Below, piece by piece: positions 44,001 through 51,732 of a stretch of 64,000 nucleotides of DNA. The first letter of the stretch is position 1, and the number at the start of each line of letters is the position of its first letter. The position numbers and the translations under genes were made by a program. A model generated the notes under the pieces. It searched no databases, was not told the DNA's origin, and saw nothing but the letters and a program-made list of their open reading frames with translations. Source of the DNA: Schistocephalus solidus (lineage: Eukaryota > Platyhelminthes > Cestoda > Diphyllobothriidea > Diphyllobothriidae); contig WEDG01008658.1 of assembly GCA_017591395.1 (NCBI GenBank), positions 1 through 64,000 of the forward strand, in the 5' to 3' direction.

Positions 44001-46709
44001 GGTTCGAATTCCACCGAGGCCGTTGTTTTTCTCACAGTTGGGTCAAATAAATTATTTAAGTATGCCGAAAAAATATTAATTACTCGAGCCTCCTAGTCAT
44101 CTGGTAGACTGCTAGATCGATTGCCTGGAAAACCATGTTTGAGAAGTCAGCATACTAGTGAATTTTGTAGGCTATAACCCAACGATTTGATCCATGTGTC
44201 ATTTAACTCAAGACTCCCGGTCGGGGGTCTCGTAGATCAGGAGATTAGAGCGTTATTTGTACTCAGGCCTTGCCCTTGCTGTCGTGGGTTCGAATCTCAC
44301 CGCTGAGTATTTTTGTAATTGCGTCCAATTAATAAAGAAATATTTCGGCTTGAACTGGGCGAGAAAATGAATCAGCTATCATCCACGGAATCCTTGTGAA
44401 CCCCCAACTGTTATCACCACTCTCGCCTCTTTCGGGGAGTTGGCCTCAGCTTTTGGCTATGTCCATCGTGACTCCGGATGACGCTATGTAACTGAAGCTA
44501 TTTCGATGTCGCTGGTGTGTGGTACCACAGACCTTGTGAATCTGAACATTTATCTGTGTTTTCTATTCTACGAAATCCCTTTGTGCGTTATTGATGTAAT
44601 GCATTACCCTACTCTGCCCAGACTTTACGAAGTAGCTACTAGTCTGGTTTTTTTTCAACGTGTCTAGTCCCCCTCTCTTTCCTACATGCAGCCAATATAT
44701 CTTGTAGACTTGGGACTAACTCGAAGCCGTCATGTTTCAGTCCACCCGATTGTCATCTATACAGTCTTTGAGAGTACTCATGAGGTCAAGTCGATACGAC
44801 CTGACAGATGCGCATGCACACGCGCTCACTAGTGGATTGTCATGCGCGCCTATGTGATCTGTGGACCCAGACCATGATCGTGGCTGGAAGTCATGTACAG
44901 TAGGTTTCCTATCTCACGAAATGTCAACCAAAATTCTGAAGCGTGTTTTCGATTCGAACAAATTACCCGAGTATGGTCATAAGTTTAATTATCATGCAGC
45001 CTAGTCTTTAAATATTTCAGTCACCTCACGATGCCGTCTTTTGAACGAGCTTTCTGATCGCCTTAAAAACTTCTACTCTGTAAAAAATGGTCACTTAATT
45101 TGTAGGCACGTATATTTTTATAAACAATGCATAAAATATCCGATTAGTTCTCATTTAGCAGCAAATTGCGTATTTATCAAGTTTTATACTTCAAGAAATT
45201 ATATCTTGGGGTTTTAAAAACTTTCTAAATTGTTGAATAATTTTGAACCCTACCGACGGTTGGTTGCACTTGCATTCAAGGTTTCCAAACTACATTCTGT
45301 CCGAGGCAACTCAAACGTTGACCTACGCTACGAGGAATATGCCACGTAGTGTTCATAAAAATATTGCAACGGATGTTGGCCATGTTGTATACTTTATAGA
45401 CAACGTTAATAAATTGACGCATAAGATGTATTATGAATTAAAATTTCACGGTCTTAAAAAGTCTCACAATTAGAAACTTTTTTCAAACAGAAAGATATCC
45501 TTAAAGTACAAAATTTTGAAGAAGTAATTTTCTACCAAACGAGTACCAGAAATAATATTTCTTTTCATTTTTCCTGTAAACTATACTTAAATTTATAAGG
45601 GCGTCGAAAATCAGTGTGAAAAGTGCATGCTACCTAAATAGCCATTTTTGTACACGATGCTTTTTTATGGCGGTAAGAAAGAGCGTAGTTCAAAAGCTGA
45701 CATTCTACAGTGACTGACATGTCTTGGGATTAAACTGCACGATAATCAATATTACACCCCTAAGTAAGTAACTTGCTCGAGTCGAAAACCCATTTCTGAC
45801 TTTCGGTAGCCATTTCGTCAGATAGGAAATCTACCGCGGGGGTTTATAAAAACTTGGTAATCTTGGAGAGACTTCAGCAACACTTGCAGCCCACACACTT
45901 CAGCCATTTATGGGTGATTTGCACTGCGCCGAAATGAGATCAGTACGTACGTATGTACGAATAAACAGAACAGTGCTCATATCCCGGCCAAAGAACGCAT
46001 TAATGCATTTTTTCCCTATTGATTGTAGGGAAAATGCCACCCGTAGCCACCCTAATATTATCAAGGACGACCGCAGAGGAGGAGAGAGATGTACCCGTAA
46101 TATAGCGCTCTAAGCGGTGATTTTGGCGATCAATCTGCAGTGCCTAAAACGTACTGTACGCACAGGTCATGATATATGGTGACCTGGCAAGCACCCCACC
46201 AATCCGGACTTATGTTCACCAGTCACTCGTAGCCAGTGTCTGTGACGATAGTTGGCTCCTCCGCCAAGCACTAGAGTCCGCTTATTTACCCATGCCTTGA
46301 TCTTTTCATTGAAAGAAATAACAAAGGGTTGAATTTAGCTGCACTGAAGCCAGGTTCTAGTGAGTTGGGGCTGACATACCCGCTGGCATCTCCTACTCTA
46401 GTGTCTGTGATACCCGAGTTTCTTACATTTTAGACTTCTATCTCTGTGATTACCCTCTGCCTTCCTATTTACAGTACAATCGGAGCCGCCCTATACATCG
46501 TTGCCAAGTACAAGGACCAGCCAAGAAGGTCAATTGACTGCTGTGACGATGCCGAGGGTAAGAAAAGTCTTCATCCTCCCAATGAGACATGCGTCTCGTA
46601 TTCTGACCCGCCGGCATTGAAGCCGGTTGCGACCGATGGCCATGCATCTCACCCTTCTGCGCTTTTCCTGCCCACCTCATCTCCCAACCTGGGCATTTCC
46701 ACGACCTGA
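31247..46709 (+). CDS. SLC35D1: SLC35D-type nucleotide-sugar transporter (10 exons)
   Basis: Golgi/ER antiporter family that exchanges UDP-sugars (UDP-GlcA, UDP-GalNAc, UDP-GlcNAc) for UMP to feed glycosaminoglycan and glycoprotein synthesis. Exons: 31,247-31,344; 31,379-31,412; 31,450-31,536; 31,572-31,639; 31,676-31,747; 31,780-31,848; 31,881-32,075; 35,188-35,334; 42,799-42,881; 46,475-46,709. Spliced length is about 362 residues, close to the family's 340-355. Family motifs in order: [13 protein letters not shown] (residues ~18-30), [11 protein letters not shown] (34-44), [15 protein letters not shown] (96-110), [20 protein letters not shown] (135-154), [22 protein letters not shown] (246-257), then [19 protein letters not shown] (258-276), the signature GGDYxF. 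The ATG has an in-frame upstream stop. One frameshift near 31,994 breaks exon 7. Substrate is not predictable from the sequence. The gene symbol denotes the closest subfamily, by memory. Confidence 0.87.
32076..35187 (+). other. SLC35D intron 7
   Basis: GTAAGT donor to TTTTTCAG acceptor. It contains an antisense coding-like stretch (32,290-32,753), a 124-codon frame at 33,528-33,902 (+) without recognisable motifs, and a short antisense piece of repeat family S at about 34,141-34,180 (CCACGTTTTTCAGCGCGTCG compared with 50,380-50,400). Confidence 0.6.
32290..32753 (-). pseudogene. Unidentified antisense coding-like segment in intron 7
   Basis: The minus strand has a 104-codon frame (32,753-32,439) rich in Lys/Arg/Ser, including [20 protein letters not shown]. 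After a shift it continues as [18 protein letters not shown] and then [20 protein letters not shown] down to about 32,290, with single stops. The amino-acid composition looks protein-like on this strand. I cannot name a family. It could be a decayed retrotransposon or an inserted gene copy. The opposite strand also has a 91-codon frame here, so strand choice is uncertain. Confidence 0.3.
35188..35334 (+). CDS. SLC35D1: SLC35D exon 8
   Basis: Exactly 49 codons, phase 0 on both sides, bounded by a TTTTTCAG acceptor and an AAG|GTTCGC donor. It begins [20 protein letters not shown] and ends with the conserved [12 protein letters not shown], which forms a transmembrane helix in the transporter core. 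The preceding intron (32,076-35,187) is 3.1 kb, the following one 7.5 kb. Confidence 0.88.
35335..36423. other. SLC35D intron 8, part upstream of BEL/Pao
   Basis: Non-coding, nothing recognisable. It leads directly into the 5' LTR. Confidence 0.5.
36424..36901 (+). repeat. BEL/Pao 5' LTR
   Basis: Starts TGTACGTTCCCATG and ends at ATATATTC(T). It aligns along its full length with 42,122-42,599; both copies span about 477 bp, with compensating small indels. Substitutions are scattered throughout, so the insertion is not recent. Confidence 0.88.
36958..37192 (+). repeat. Tandem duplication of ~118 bp in the BEL/Pao leader/gag start
   Basis: Two adjacent copies (36,958-37,076 and 37,077-37,192). 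Shared blocks are TAGATACTCTCCCACC, CAATGATACCATCCTTAA and TGAAACAGAAAATTAAATTA. The second copy leads into the gag frame that starts [11 protein letters not shown], so the first copy duplicates the gag N-terminus. Confidence 0.85.
37156..37860 (+). pseudogene. BEL/Pao gag (DUF1759-like)
   Basis: Frames 37,156-37,464, 37,278-37,535 and 37,567-37,782 together read as a gag capsid-like region. Key blocks are [47 protein letters not shown] and [14 protein letters not shown]. The D(G)xPLxYWxFxxxF...RLxxLI...GYxxAxxxLxxRFG pattern is characteristic of BEL/Pao gag. At least two frameshifts interrupt it. It would form the capsid in an intact element. Confidence 0.82.
37974..38303 (+). pseudogene. 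BEL/Pao zinc-knuckle nucleocapsid
   Basis: This frame contains [20 protein letters not shown] (C-x2-C-x5-H-x3-C, with HYTDQC) and [20 protein letters not shown], then [15 protein letters not shown]. These are the two cysteine/histidine knuckles that follow gag in BEL/Pao elements (CxxCxxxHxxxxC, then CxNCLxxxHxxxxC then CxxCxxxHHxxLH). It binds genomic RNA in active elements. This part is better preserved than its surroundings. Confidence 0.8.
38330..38690 (+). pseudogene. BEL/Pao aspartic protease region, decayed
   Basis: Between the knuckles and the inserted repeat, three-frame reading gives [20 protein letters not shown] (a decayed D-S/D-G-S/A-type catalytic stretch from about 38,410), then [14 protein letters not shown] and a [20 protein letters not shown] block ending HLSDIELPF. 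The last block corresponds to the WPHLxDIxLP segment before the protease-RT boundary in BEL/Pao polyproteins. Interrupted at 38,692. Confidence 0.6.
38692..39106 (+). repeat. Interspersed repeat family S, copy inserted in BEL/Pao
   Basis: The longest + strand copy of the family, from GGTGCGCTAAAAGGCGTGGC to about GAACTCGACGGTCAAACTAT. BEL/Pao protein similarity stops at its left edge (SDIELPF) and resumes at its right edge ([13 protein letters not shown]), so it inserted after the retrotransposon did. It lacks a poly(A) tail. Confidence 0.8.
39107..40115 (+). pseudogene. BEL/Pao reverse transcriptase, partly deleted
   Basis: Blocks in order: [35 protein letters not shown], then [20 protein letters not shown], a region from [40 protein letters not shown] (catalytic block), and [20 protein letters not shown] (in a shifted frame near 39,930). 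About 150 residues of the RT fingers/palm are missing between ELFESH and QLLQGPDL near 39,355. The catalytic motif is YVDE rather than YVDD. Multiple frameshifts. Not functional. Confidence 0.82.
40116..40714 (+). pseudogene. BEL/Pao RNase H
   Basis: The best preserved stretch of the element: frame 39,965-40,714 includes [20 protein letters not shown] (first catalytic Asp in FSDAS), [19 protein letters not shown] (catalytic Glu), [14 protein letters not shown] (catalytic Asp in TDS), VANRISTI and [14 protein letters not shown]. This order is diagnostic for the Pao-type RNase H (peptidase A17 polyprotein family). The domain degrades template RNA in an active element. It stays open over 249 codons. 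Confidence 0.88.
40900..42110 (+). pseudogene. BEL/Pao integrase, broken
   Basis: H2C2 zinc-binding segment near 41,050-41,230: [20 protein letters not shown], then [20 protein letters not shown] and SCFVCRRW. Catalytic core: [20 protein letters not shown] with [17 protein letters not shown] (41,250-41,395), then [12 protein letters not shown] (41,540). The C-terminal part has [13 protein letters not shown] and [15 protein letters not shown] (41,660-41,765), and [15 protein letters not shown] (about 41,935). Frame changes every few hundred bases. The DxxF...DNG...E catalytic triad is partly legible ([13 protein letters not shown] in another frame at 41,440). Confidence 0.82.
42110..42121 (+). 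promoter_or_regulatory. BEL/Pao polypurine tract
   Basis: The purine-rich CTGGGTGGGAG stretch ends exactly where the 3' LTR begins (TGTACG at 42,122). It is the expected primer site for plus-strand synthesis. Confidence 0.75.
42122..42599 (+). repeat. BEL/Pao 3' LTR
   Basis: Begins TGTACGTTCCCACG and ends ATATATTCA, giving TG...CA ends. It carries AATAAA at 42,511-42,516. The 5' LTR has AATCGA at the equivalent place, so only this LTR has an intact polyadenylation signal. It lies 200 bp upstream of SLC35D exon 9. Confidence 0.88.
42799..42881 (+). CDS. SLC35D1: SLC35D exon 9
   Basis: Eighty-three bases, phase 0 to phase 2, after a CCATTTCAG acceptor. It reads [20 protein letters not shown] then NFTGVTV, the most conserved segment of the SLC35D family. 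The downstream donor is AG|GCAAGT, a GC donor with otherwise perfect consensus. A frame-compatible GT donor that keeps the conserved V-S-x-I-G sequence is not available. Confidence 0.88.
43106..43465 (+). CDS. Unidentified 119-codon frame inside intron 9
   Basis: The frame includes [20 protein letters not shown] then [20 protein letters not shown] and [19 protein letters not shown]. Its balanced amino-acid composition looks more protein-like than the AT-driven frames around it. Further coding-like text follows in other frames to about 43,740 (for example [36 protein letters not shown]). I do not recognise the family. It could be a decayed transposon, a nested gene or an alternative exon; no splice acceptor in the transporter's phase is obvious. 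Confidence 0.3.
   Translation: MRLCLGALCEVLVVGYMATSTIHSIGITDEDESVWSYRLNPPLPPQSGSPVLYSPVLDFNTTAKPKAILCTASTDGDSKKLTEILKTNGSLLICRPHHGAVIASSADTALRSREYFVRI
43934..44060 (+). repeat. tRNA-like SINE fragment, copy 1
   Basis: Contains a B-box/T-arm GTGGGTTCGAATTCCAC (5-bp stem, seven-base loop TTCGAAT) and an upstream A-box-like TAGTTAGAGC. The D-to-T distance is too long for a normal tRNA and there is no good acceptor stem, so it is a tRNA-derived repeat. Confidence 0.55.
44217..44340 (+). repeat. tRNA-like SINE fragment, copy 2
   Basis: Same block as copy 1 (TGTACTCAGGCCTTGCCCTT, GTGGGTTCGAATCTCAC), about 280 bp downstream. Each copy lies near a related CTCTTTCGxGGAG...CCTCAGCTTT block (43,875-43,905; 44,425-44,455), so a longer unit is repeated. 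Confidence 0.55.
46475..46709 (+). CDS. SLC35D1: SLC35D exon 10 (last coding exon)
   Basis: Acceptor TATTTACAG at 46,466-46,474. The first base completes Ser, then [13 protein letters not shown] matches the last transmembrane helix of SLC35D proteins. A hydrophilic C-terminal tail of about 64 residues follows, with CCDDAEGKK and a Pro/Ser-rich end, and stops at TGA 46,707-46,709. The tail is lineage-specific as far as I can tell. No AATAAA was spotted in the next few hundred bases. Confidence 0.82.
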
Positions 46710-47329
46710 GCGCTTGATCAATCGTCTCCCTCTCCTAAAACTGTAGTATGAACGCTGCTCTCTTCCTTACCGCCCCCACTCTCCATACTCATTTCTCTTT
46801 CATTTCTAGCCCGTTCCTGTCTGTGATGACTGACCGCCTTGGAGGGCTTTCTCAAATTCTACTCGACTCGCCTGTCCTTCTCTTCGAGTGACTTGATGCG
46901 TACGCTTGTGTACTGCTAAGTTTATTCTTACAGACATTTTACGCCTCAGCCTCATCATGCGTGTTCTACGATCTTCTTTGTTTTTCCCTGATTTCTTGTG
47001 TTTATTTTTACACGCGACCTTTGTATACCTGCTCTCCTGCTTGATGAACGCGATGACAACCAATTATTTTATTCGATTCTTGGTCCTTCTATATATATAT
47101 ATATATATGCATACATACATGTATCGATGTACATATATGAGCTTCATCAGGATGGCCTGTGATTTTCCAATAGCGGGGGTCCCGCTTCGGCCCTTCTCCC
47201 TCACTCACCACCCTCTTACTTTCAGATTTTTCCTAATTTGGGCAGATTCTTGAAGTGCCAAAAAATACGGTTGTTTAAACTTATTTTTTCCATGCCCTCT
47301 CCGGCACGTGCGTGATCGCTATTCTGGTT
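46710..47329. other. Downstream flank of the transporter gene
   Basis: Pyrimidine-rich, non-coding. It includes a short (AT)n run at 47,091-47,108. No clear polyadenylation signal. Confidence 0.5.
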
Positions 47330-47590
47330 GGCGACACTTCGTGGGATCCGAGCCAGCTGTGGCAGCAGGATTAGGGGGTGCTCCGGCTGTGCCAGCTACC
47401 TACCCTCTCTCCCGCGTCTGGTGTTCTCGACTTGGTCATGACGGTGGGAGAGGAGCAAGGAATGTGGTAGATGCAGCGCCAGTCTACCATCACTACAATC
47501 TAATTCACCCGCGGCTCACAGTTCCTTCGCCACCATTCTCTGGAGCACGCGGTGGACCTCGTCGAAACTTACGGTTGAGCTGTCGGGTGG
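47330..47590 (+). repeat. Interspersed repeat family S, diverged copy
   Basis: Carries CTTCGTGGGATCCGAGCCAG, GATGCAGCGCCAGTCTACCA, CTAATTCACCCGCG and CGGTGGACCTCGTCGAAACT in family order. Confidence 0.65.
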
Positions 47591-47964
47591 TGCCTGTCGG
47601 CCTGCTACGCACACCCTAGATGGGGGGGGAAGGGAGGACGTCGGATTGACTGGCGATACGAGTTAATCTCGTATGTAGCGTCCGCTCGAGGCCATAACCG
47701 CTGCCTTGCTTTGGGGGGGGGTGGCACACTTAAACGTAGGCCTTCACGCCGCGTTGGTCACTGCGCACAATCCCAGCACTAGTGGGTTGACTGTCTCGGG
47801 CAATCGACTGGTGCACAGGAGAGAGAACAGAAAGTGAGGTCGACACTGGACGGTCCATCTTCATGGCCCATCAGCGCATTACTTACCATAACTAATTGGA
47901 AGCACTTGAATCTACGTAGATTAAACACTAAGGGTGTAACTGGCAAGACGCAGGCATCAACCGA

Positions 47965-48310
47965 GAGGCCCTGAAAAAACGTAGCTTGGAAGGCTGCCAA
48001 ATGTTGGGACTGAGGGCACAGCTGCAGTGGCTCCTGAATGTGACCTATTTGCACCCACTAATATGGTTTGGGAGCCACCTTCGCGGAAGCATGGAACATG
48101 CTATGTTGACCAGGTCGTGTGTGGTACGCGTAAAGTAGCTGTTTAACTTTGTCATCCAATTTACCCGAGCCTGTCACCGGCCAACATTTTCACATCATCG
48201 CAGTGATTGAGGGAGAAGCAGGTGCGGTAGACGCCGCGTAAGTTTGACTTACTATAAACAAATTAACATGCAATTTGCCGTGATGCGCGCCGTGTACGTC
48301 GCCGTTTGCG
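47965..48310 (+). repeat. Interspersed repeat family S, diverged copy
   Basis: Begins AAACGTAGCTTGGAAGGCTG (equivalent to the start of the 38,692 copy) and ends near ATTTGCCGTGATGCGCGCCG. Its internal AGGTGCGGTAGACGCCGC block matches the family. Confidence 0.6.
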
Positions 48311-48955
48311 ATGACCTAATTGTCTCCAGATGACGCCGAAGGCTGTGAGTCGGTTCGATCGATTGACCGTCGTGACGAGCGCCTAGATGCACTTCGCTGT
48401 CATTTATTATACTTCACTTAATTCGCCGCTTACAGCTGTTGCACAATGAAGCCCATAAATAGCTTCGACTGACTGGCTACTGGGTCGTCGGCAGCGTCTC
48501 CGCACAGCAGAGGTCGCAGGGAGGGTGACTTGTTTGTGCCGAGTTAGAGCAACGCTTTAACATCAGAGAAACGGGTTGTCGTTCGACTAGACTTGTCTAC
48601 TAGTTTGCCAGAACAGTGCCTTTAATTTGGAGGTTATCCCGAAATTCTGAAACAAGTTTTCAATTAGGAAGGATTACTTGAGGGAAGTTGTAATACTGAT
48701 TATCCTGCACCAAAAGTCCAAGATATCTCAGCCATTTCCAAAAAGCGCATACACACTAAAGGTGCACAAAAGTGTTCTTGTACTTTAGCGAGGTCGAATC
48801 CGGGGTTTTCTGTGCTTAAGCTATTTTGCAGTGAAAACCTCACAGCTAATTTGGCGGCCTACTGCAGCTCAAATTCACAGGCAATCCCCGTGGGACTACT
48901 TAACTGTTTATCACAACTGGGTTGAAAATACAGCCTGTATCTGTATTTCCACCAA
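48311..48955. other. Unassigned spacer
   Basis: No recognisable coding or repeat content. Confidence 0.45.
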
Positions 48956-48959
48956 AGAC

Positions 48960-49215
48960 CATCGGCAGAAATGGCTCTTATGATAGCCCAAATCCCACTT
49001 GTGTAAGCATAGTATCGTTCTGTTTAATAATTTTTTTAGTGTAGATGTTCGGATGTAGGCGGCCTGTTAAAGGACTGTTTCATCCAATGCCGCGTGGCAC
49101 GGATAGATACTAACACCAGCTTAGTCAGGTAACGTTGCCAGCGAAGACGACTGGCCGTCATCGCGAACCCGCGACCTGTTAGTCCGAAGTCTAACGCTCT
49201 AACCATTGTTGTTGT
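48960..49215 (-). repeat. tRNA-derived SINE, antisense copy 1
   Basis: The minus strand near 49,145-49,210 reads CAATGGTTAGAGCGTTAGAC (A-box region) and GTCGCGGGTTCGCGATGAC (T-arm/B-box). The body (GGACTGTTTCATCCAATGCC at 49,073) recurs at 49,549. Confidence 0.55.
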
Positions 49216-49272
49216 TGTCATGGATGCGCATGTGACCGAATAGGCCCATGCGATTAGTGAATGCGCGAGGAC
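49216..49272 (-). pseudogene. Isolated C2H2 zinc-finger fragment
   Basis: GTCATGGATGCGCATGTGAC, then CGAATAGGCCCATGCGAT, then AGTGAATGCGCGAGGACAG is nearly identical to 51,158-51,214 inside LINE-G (one difference seen in the middle). On the minus strand it encodes RAFTxRMGLFGHMRIHD. It is joined directly to the tRNA-like SINE without other LINE-G sequence. Confidence 0.7.
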
Positions 49273-49434
49273 AGCTTGGCAGCTTATTCTGGCTTATGGT
49301 AAAATTTCCCTTGCCCGCAGGGAAGAGTTCCGTAATTTTCTGTCTATTAAGTCCAGAAATAACGGAACTTTGCTGAGTCTAGTTAGAAAATTCCAATTTT
49401 CAGCCTAAATATTCTTTTGATCCGACTGTGAAAC

Positions 49435-49830
49435 GACTCTTCTGGCAGACCAAATTCTGTCTGTGCAGGAATAGTATCACTGTGTTGGATAAATTTTTAG
49501 TTGACTGGGTTGTAGTCTAACTGCTCAGATTCAGGTGCACTGGGGAACTGTTTCATCCAATGTCACTTCCGACGGACAGACGCTGGATACAGTTTAGTCA
49601 GCTTTTGATCACGGTTGCTTTGTTTGGCAACAGAAATTGCCTAATTTTACACGGAATACTCTTAAAATTAACAGAAAATTTGATGTTTCTAATTAGAAAA
49701 TTGCAATTGTCAGCCTGTTTAGTCCTTTGACCAATTTTTTTAAAAAATCTGTGCCAGCATGGGTCGCGCTCTAACCGTTTGAGATACGGGTTTCCGACCG
49801 GAAGCCGTGAGTTTAAGCAAATTTTGATTG
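49435..49830 (-). repeat. tRNA-derived SINE, antisense copy 2
   Basis: Shares GAACTGTTTCATCCAATGTC and TTTAGTCAGCTTTTGATCAC-like blocks with copy 1. A degenerate tRNA-like block (CGCTCTAACCGTTTGAGATA) lies at 49,769-49,790. Confidence 0.5.
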
Positions 49831-50004
49831 AGTTAACCCTCATTTTCTGTTCACAGTTACTTCATCTGCCAGGAAAAGTCCACTTGTTTTATGTTAATTT
49901 AGCAATAATATCAATGGAACCTTGATGGTTTAAACTGAACACCCAAATATCAACCTTCACCCAGATAAAAGCAGTGTCGGACAACCCTGCATGGCGTTGC
50001 ATGA

Positions 50005-50393
50005 CAAATCGACCGTCGATTTCGACGAGTTCCACCGTATGCTCCTCACCAGTTGGTGCAGGGACGGTGACTTGCGCGTGAATTAGTTTTAAGTGATAGT
50101 AGCCTTACGCTGCAGCTACCACACTCTCTTTTCCTCCCCGACCCGAGCCCGGTGTCAAGACAGAGTCGAGAAGACCGCAGATGGGAGAGGGCGCAGGTGG
50201 CTGGCGCAGCCGGAGCCGCCCCTGGGTGTACCACCACACCTGTGCCATAAAGGCCACATTAAGAAGAGCCATTGCAGCCAGACTCTCAGTCCGCCAATCA
50301 GCAACCACACAAACACACATTGGGCTGACCACACGGTCCGAGTTATCCCGTCAGTTGGCAACCGCCCAAGCCACGGCTTTTAGCGCACCGTGA
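50005..50393 (-). repeat. Interspersed repeat family S, antisense full-length copy
   Basis: Reverse complement of the 38,692-39,106 copy over its whole length, from GACGGTCGATTTGTCATG back to CACGGTGCGCTAAAAGCCGT. The 5' end forms an imperfect palindrome (CACGG...CCGTG). Frames on either strand here are by-products of GC-rich sequence. Confidence 0.78.
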
Positions 50394-50639
50394 TAGTTTC
50401 GAGCGCATCAACTTGTTTTTAGTGAGGAAAATTCGCTGAGCTGTTGACCTCACTCTCTCCCCGCCCCCACAATCAGACAACCATCCGAGCCAGCCAGTTG
50501 TCTGAGGTGGGAGTGGACGCATTGGCTGATGGGTCGGCGTACCCGTCTTCGCGCGCCACAGCACGACCTGGCACCCAAACGCACACCAGGATTTACTTAC
50601 TCAGGGGATATGGAGGGGCCATCGCCGTCTGACTCCCAG

Positions 50640-50745
50640 TCAGCCACTCAACACACAACACATACACCGGGCCAACGGCGTGGTCTGGTGTAAGCGTCAG
50701 ATTGGCAGTCTTCCAAGCCACGGTTTCTAGGAGACCGTGATTTTA
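50640..50745 (-). repeat. Interspersed repeat family S, 5' fragment
   Basis: The minus strand reads CACGGTCTCCTAGAAACCGT then GGCTTGGAAGACTGCCAATC then ACCAGACCACGCCGTTGG, the 5' part of the family with the palindromic start conserved. It abuts the 3' end of LINE-G. Confidence 0.65.
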
Positions 50746-50829
50746 TCAGGTACATTATGATGATTGTGAGGGTGTTGGCTATGTATTAGTGTAGATGGTG
50801 TTCGCCGATGTAGCTCAGCCTCCAGTGGT

Positions 50830-51701
50830 TTACCGCAGGTTGTCGTGGAGGCGGATGTGTCCTAGTAAGCCCATGCTGTGGGTAAATGTGCGGGAGCAGT
50901 GAGAGCAGTGGACGTGGGCGCGGTGACTGTAAGTCGGAGCCCTAGGCACTGGTTCACCAGCCTCCATGCGATGGATTTGCAGGTGACCTACCAGGCCGAT
51001 GCGTGAGTTGAAGTTGCGGGCGCAGTGTGGGCAGGATAAGTCGGTAGAGGCTGTGGGGATGTCAGTTATGGTATTATGGGTGGAAGTGGTGGTATGAAAG
51101 GCAGGAGCGGAGTGTGCATGGTGTATCGGTGTTGTTGGCATTGCCGTGAATTCCGCTGTCATGGATGCGCATGTGACCGAATAGGCCCATGCGATGAGTG
51201 AATGCGCGAGGACAGTGGGGGCAGTGGAGGTAGTGAACTTTGCTGTGTGTTGGTGCTCCCGGATCTGGTTCACCAGTCTCTGTAAGATAGATTCGCAAGT
51301 GACCACCTGCCGATGCGTGAGGTGAATGTGCGGTTGCATTGAGGAAACTTTAGAAGAGAGACCCCATCGCTGGTGACAGTGGTGGTGACGGCGACGGCGG
51401 CGGTGGTGGGGGAAACAGGCGATGAGTAGAGGGATGTGGTCTCTATGATGGTGGGAGCAATGGAATTGATGCCAAGAGTGAGAGTGGGGGAGTCTGAAGG
51501 AGGGTTGGCAGAAGTTGACGTAAAAATTGGATTTGTCAGATTGCGTCCGAAGATGTCCAACAAGTCCGATTCACGCGTGGAAGATGCGTTGACAGCGAGG
51601 GCATGTTGACAGGGCCTGGGCATTAAAGATGTTGGTCCGGGGCGCTGGTGACTTTCGTGCCGCTCTTTTGGCCTTGGCGGCGGAGATCCTGTTGGCCTCA
51701 T
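50830..51701 (-). pseudogene. LINE-G C2H2 zinc-finger region
   Basis: Overlapping minus-strand frames carry about four C2H2 units: FPQCNRTFTSRIG (partial, 51,360-51,310), CPHCPRAFTHRMGLFGHMRI with H (51,230-51,165), CPHCARNFNSRIGLVGHLQI with H (51,035-50,965), and CSHCSRTFTHSMGLLGHIRL with H (50,905-50,840). Each has C-x2-C-x12-H-x3-H spacing. A Ser/Thr/Pro-rich segment (ITDIPTAST; TTAAVAVTTTVTS) precedes or separates them. The region begins 32 bases after the RT stop and is broken by frameshifts. It could be a C-terminal nucleic-acid-binding module of the polyprotein or a separate ORF. Unrelated to host transcription factors as far as I can see. Confidence 0.75.
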
Positions 51702-51732
51702 AGATTGCTGAACCAGTCTTCACGGATCTTCT

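Larger units (their letters stand above)
42882..46474 (+). other. SLC35D intron 9 (GC-AG type)
   Basis: Donor AG|GCAAGT, acceptor TATTTACAG. It contains a coding-like segment (43,106-43,740), two tRNA-like repeats (43,934-44,060; 44,217-44,340) and about 2.1 kb (44,341-46,474) in which I recognise nothing. Frames at 45,243-45,473 and 45,910-46,113 have no motifs. Confidence 0.65.

Noticed and set aside
43934..44060. Functional tRNA gene
   Set aside because: T-arm is good, but the acceptor stem is missing and the distance between boxes is too long; duplicated nearby, so tRNA-derived repeat.
46906..47253. 115-codon frame downstream of the transporter
   Set aside because: Hydrophobic frame created by pyrimidine-rich DNA and an (AT)n run; no family signature.
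50093..50632. Overlapping GC-rich frames on both strands
   Set aside because: Fall within antisense repeat S copies; the same frames recur in every copy without coding constraint.
50830..51701. Host C2H2 transcription-factor gene
   Set aside because: The fingers follow a LINE RT on the same strand, are frameshifted, and one is copied as an isolated fragment at 49,216; a transposon origin explains all of this.
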